Assembly (NCBI RefSeq): GCF_014384785.1 | Contig: NZ_JACRSU010000003.1 | Coordinates: forward strand, 248,001 to 312,000 | Reading direction: 5' to 3' | From: Congzhengia minquanensis | GTDB lineage: Bacteria; Bacillota; Clostridia; UBA1381; UBA9506 | DNA length: 64,000 nt | Part shown: piece by piece, positions 62,280 through 64,000 of the stretch | Layout of the letters: each line of letters opens with the position of its first letter | Position numbering within the stretch: the first letter of the stretch is position 1 | Translations under genes and position numbers: made by a program | The notes under the pieces: generated by a model | Told to the model about the DNA's origin: nothing | What the model saw: only the letters and a program-made list of their open reading frames with translations | Database searches by the model: none

Positions 62280-63113
62280 TTACATTGGCAAGAAGTTTGT
62301 TGCAACTGCAATGATTACGATAATGCCCAATATAATTCTGTATATGCCAAAGGGCTTGAAATCGTGTTTTTTGATATAACCAATTAAAAATTTAATGGCC
62401 CAGACCGAAACGAAAAATGTAACGACAAAGCCTGTTATCATAACGGCCCATTCCGTTGTGTTGATTACCGCGCCTTTTGCTAAAAACTTTACCAGCTTTA
62501 AGCCGCTTGCGCCGAACATAACCGGCACTGCCATAAAGAATGAAAATTCTGTTCCCACAAACCGGGAGCAGCCAACGATAATTGCGCCTAAAATTGTGGA
62601 GCCGGAGCGGGAAGTGCCTGGAACCAAAGACAGCACCTGAAACAGACCGATGAAAAAGGCGGTTTTATAGGTCAATTCTTCCAGCGTGTTCGTTTTTGGT
62701 TTTTTCCCCTGACGCTCCACCCAGATAAATGCGATACCATATATAATGAGGGTAGCCGCAATGACTAGGGAACTTGAGAGAACATTGTCCACCAGGTCGT
62801 CTAAAAACACCCCTGAAACGCCGGCAGGAATAATTGCCACGATTACCTTGCCCCAAAGGGAATAGGTCTGCTTCTTTTCTACTGGCGTTTTTTTCGGTGA
62901 AAACGGATTTAGCTTGTGAAAGTAAATCACAATAACCGCTAAAATGGAAGCAAACTGGATAACGACCTTAAACATATTCCAAAAGTCGGGAGAAACGTTT
63001 AAGTTTAAAATTTTTTCTGCCAGAATCATATGCCCGGTGCTGGAAACGGGCAGCCACTCAGTAATGCCCTGAATGATTCCGATGACTGCGGATTTTAATA
63101 TTTCGAAAAACAT
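62280..63113 (-). CDS. uppP: Undecaprenyl-diphosphate phosphatase UppP (BacA type)
   Basis: 277 residues, about eight membrane segments. The two signature loops are present: 'IQGITEWLPVSSTGHMILAE' near 15-35 with the catalytic Glu and 'LVPGTSRSGSTILGAI' near 165-180 with the active-site Ser/Arg. It recycles the lipid carrier for peptidoglycan and other wall polymers by removing the terminal phosphate, and gives basal bacitracin resistance. ATG 63113. It has its own promoter and stands alone. Confidence 0.95.
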   Translation of the reverse strand: MFFEILKSAVIGIIQGITEWLPVSSTGHMILAEKILNLNVSPDFWNMFKVVIQFASILAVIVIYFHKLNPFSPKKTPVEKKQTYSLWGKVIVAIIPAGVSGVFLDDLVDNVLSSSLVIAATLIIYGIAFIWVERQGKKPKTNTLEELTYKTAFFIGLFQVLSLVPGTSRSGSTILGAIIVGCSRFVGTEFSFFMAVPVMFGASGLKLVKFLAKGAVINTTEWAVMITGFVVTFFVSVWAIKFLIGYIKKHDFKPFGIYRIILGIIVIIAVATNFLPM

Positions 63114-63154
63114 GACACAATCCTTTCTGATTTTAAGTTATTTAGATAAAAGGT

Positions 63155-63183
63155 ATTATATCACATTATACGGCTTCATTCAA
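63155..63183 (-). promoter_or_regulatory. uppP promoter
   Basis: Minus strand TTGAAT (63178-63183), 17 bases, TATAAT (63155-63160). Confidence 0.7.
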
Positions 63184-63231
63184 TAAAAATTCTACCCGAA
63201 AAGAATTTTCATAAAAAGCTTTGTGAATTTA

Positions 63232-63260
63232 TTGACTAATTCCTGCATTTGGTATATAAT
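63232..63260 (+). promoter_or_regulatory. serC promoter
   Basis: TTGACT (63232-63237), 17 bases, TATAAT (63255-63260), 36 bases before the start codon; it is divergent from the uppP promoter. Confidence 0.75.
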
Positions 63261-63296
63261 ATTTATATTTAATAAAACATTTTTGGAGGTTTTACA

Positions 63297-64000
63297 ATGG
63301 ACAGAGTATATAACTTTTCGGCGGGACCGTCGATGCTTCCTGAAGCTGTTTTGGAAAAGGCAGCCAAACAGATGGTAAACTACGAGGGCTGCGGCATGTC
63401 GGTGATGGAAATGAGCCACAGGTCGGCAGACTATGAAGCAATTATCGGAAATGCTGAATCTCTGCTTCGCGAATTGATGCACATTCCGGAAAACTATAAG
63501 GTTCTGTTTTTGCAGGGCGGTGCATCCAGCCAGTTTGCAATGGTTCCTCTGAACCTGATGAAAAAATCAAAAAAAGCAGATTACGTCATCACAGGCCAGT
63601 GGGCGAAAAAGGCCGCGCAGGAAGCTTCGAAATTCGGTACGGTAAACAAAGTTGCAAGCTCTGACGATAAAACTTTTACATATATCCCGAAACTGGACCC
63701 TTCCACCTTTGACAAAGATGCGGACTATTTCCATATCACATTGAATAACACCATTTATGGCACACGTTACACAACTTTGCCGGAAACAGGAGATGTTCCG
63801 CTGGTGGCAGACGCCTCGTCGAATATCCTGTCCGAACCCATTGATATTTCGCGTTTTGGCATTTTATATGCCGGCGCACAGAAAAACATGGGCCCTGCCG
63901 GCGTTACCGTGACAATTATCCGGGAAGATTTAATTACAGGTGCAATCGATGGCGCACCTACCATGTTTGATTATAAAATTCATGCAGATAACGGCTCTAT
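63297..64000 (+). CDS. serC: Phosphoserine aminotransferase, N-terminal two thirds (runs off window)
   Basis: ATG 63297 after TGGAGG; 234 residues are visible and the frame is still open at the edge. 'VYNFSAGPSMLPEAVLEKAA' at the N-terminus, 'MSVMEMSHRSADYEAII', 'LFLQGGASSQFAMVPLNLM' and 'LVADASSNILSEPIDISRFGILYAGAQKNMGPAGVTVTI' identify SerC, with the PLP lysine in 'AGAQKNMGPAG' near 198 and the PLP-binding Asp in 'VADASSN'. It converts 3-phosphohydroxypyruvate to phosphoserine with glutamate, in serine synthesis. serA often follows, but lies beyond the window. Confidence 0.96.
   Translation, partial: MDRVYNFSAGPSMLPEAVLEKAAKQMVNYEGCGMSVMEMSHRSADYEAIIGNAESLLRELMHIPENYKVLFLQGGASSQFAMVPLNLMKKSKKADYVITGQWAKKAAQEASKFGTVNKVASSDDKTFTYIPKLDPSTFDKDADYFHITLNNTIYGTRYTTLPETGDVPLVADASSNILSEPIDISRFGILYAGAQKNMGPAGVTVTIIREDLITGAIDGAPTMFDYKIHADNGS

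Noticed and set aside
1..64000. CRISPR arrays, tRNA or rRNA genes, insertion sequences, prophage
   Set aside because: No regularly spaced repeats, cloverleaf-like segments, rRNA motifs, transposase or phage genes were recognised on either strand.

Overview
The window looks like chromosome of an anaerobic, fermentative, spore-forming Clostridia member (low-to-mid GC Firmicute). The evidence is a bifunctional AdhE behind a Rex-type operator, [FeFe]-hydrogenase-family proteins, SpoIVB, PdaA-like deacetylases, small CotF-like coat proteins, Veg, S-layer-homology (SLH) anchored surface enzymes, strong TTGACA/TATAAT promoters and frequent GTG/TTG starts with GGAGG ribosome binding sites. The large SLH-anchored glycan-degrading cluster resembles what gut pectin degraders such as Monoglobus-type Clostridia carry; that placement is inference only. 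No rRNA, tRNA, CRISPR array, insertion sequence or prophage gene was recognised.

Layout. 1-1.6 kb: the end of a Gfo/Idh/MocA dehydrogenase and a ThuA-like protein. 1.7-5.3 kb (minus): a 1144-residue secreted SGNH esterase with carbohydrate-binding-like modules, followed by a decayed gene remnant. 5.5-8.2 kb: vitamin B6 locus, with a C-terminally truncated MocR/PdxR regulator divergent from pdxST. 8.2-12.8 kb (minus): a four-gene hydrogen-sensing operon (2Fe-2S ferredoxin, PAS-containing sensory [FeFe]-hydrogenase, PP2C/SpoIIE phosphatase, second [FeFe]-hydrogenase). 13-15.3 kb (minus): deacetylase, two half-size chromate-transporter subunits and an HD protein in one coupled operon. 15.3-22.1 kb: aroB, a YbjN-like protein, a patatin-like lipase, and sporulation or cell-wall genes (coat proteins, two deacetylases, SpoIVB), then a small XRE regulator. 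22.2-29.4 kb: a TIM-barrel/acyl-CoA-synthetase fusion, Veg, an FAD oxidoreductase, a repeat protein, a Cys-rich small protein and a cation/proton antiporter. 29.5-32.9 kb (minus): adhE translationally coupled to an aminoglycoside-phosphotransferase-like kinase.

33-61.7 kb is the centrepiece. An AraC-type regulator with a degenerate receiver domain is divergent from a co-directional run of a GH105 unsaturated-uronyl hydrolase, an unrecognised 583-residue protein, two SLH surface proteins, two very large paralogous right-handed beta-helix proteins (one with its own SLH anchor), two paralogous carbohydrate-binding-like proteins and an SGNH esterase with a stalk domain. An LplB/YtcP/LipO-type oligosaccharide importer follows, without its own ATPase. 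The simplest reading is that anchored beta-helix enzymes and esterases cut and deacetylate an acidic plant glycan (pectin or rhamnogalacturonan are the best guesses) at the cell surface, the importer takes up the products, and GH105 removes the unsaturated uronic acid in the cytoplasm.

61.7-64 kb: a DUF4825-like lipoprotein, uppP (minus) and the first two thirds of serC running off the window. All calls come from reading the sequence; no database search was run. Residue positions are approximate.
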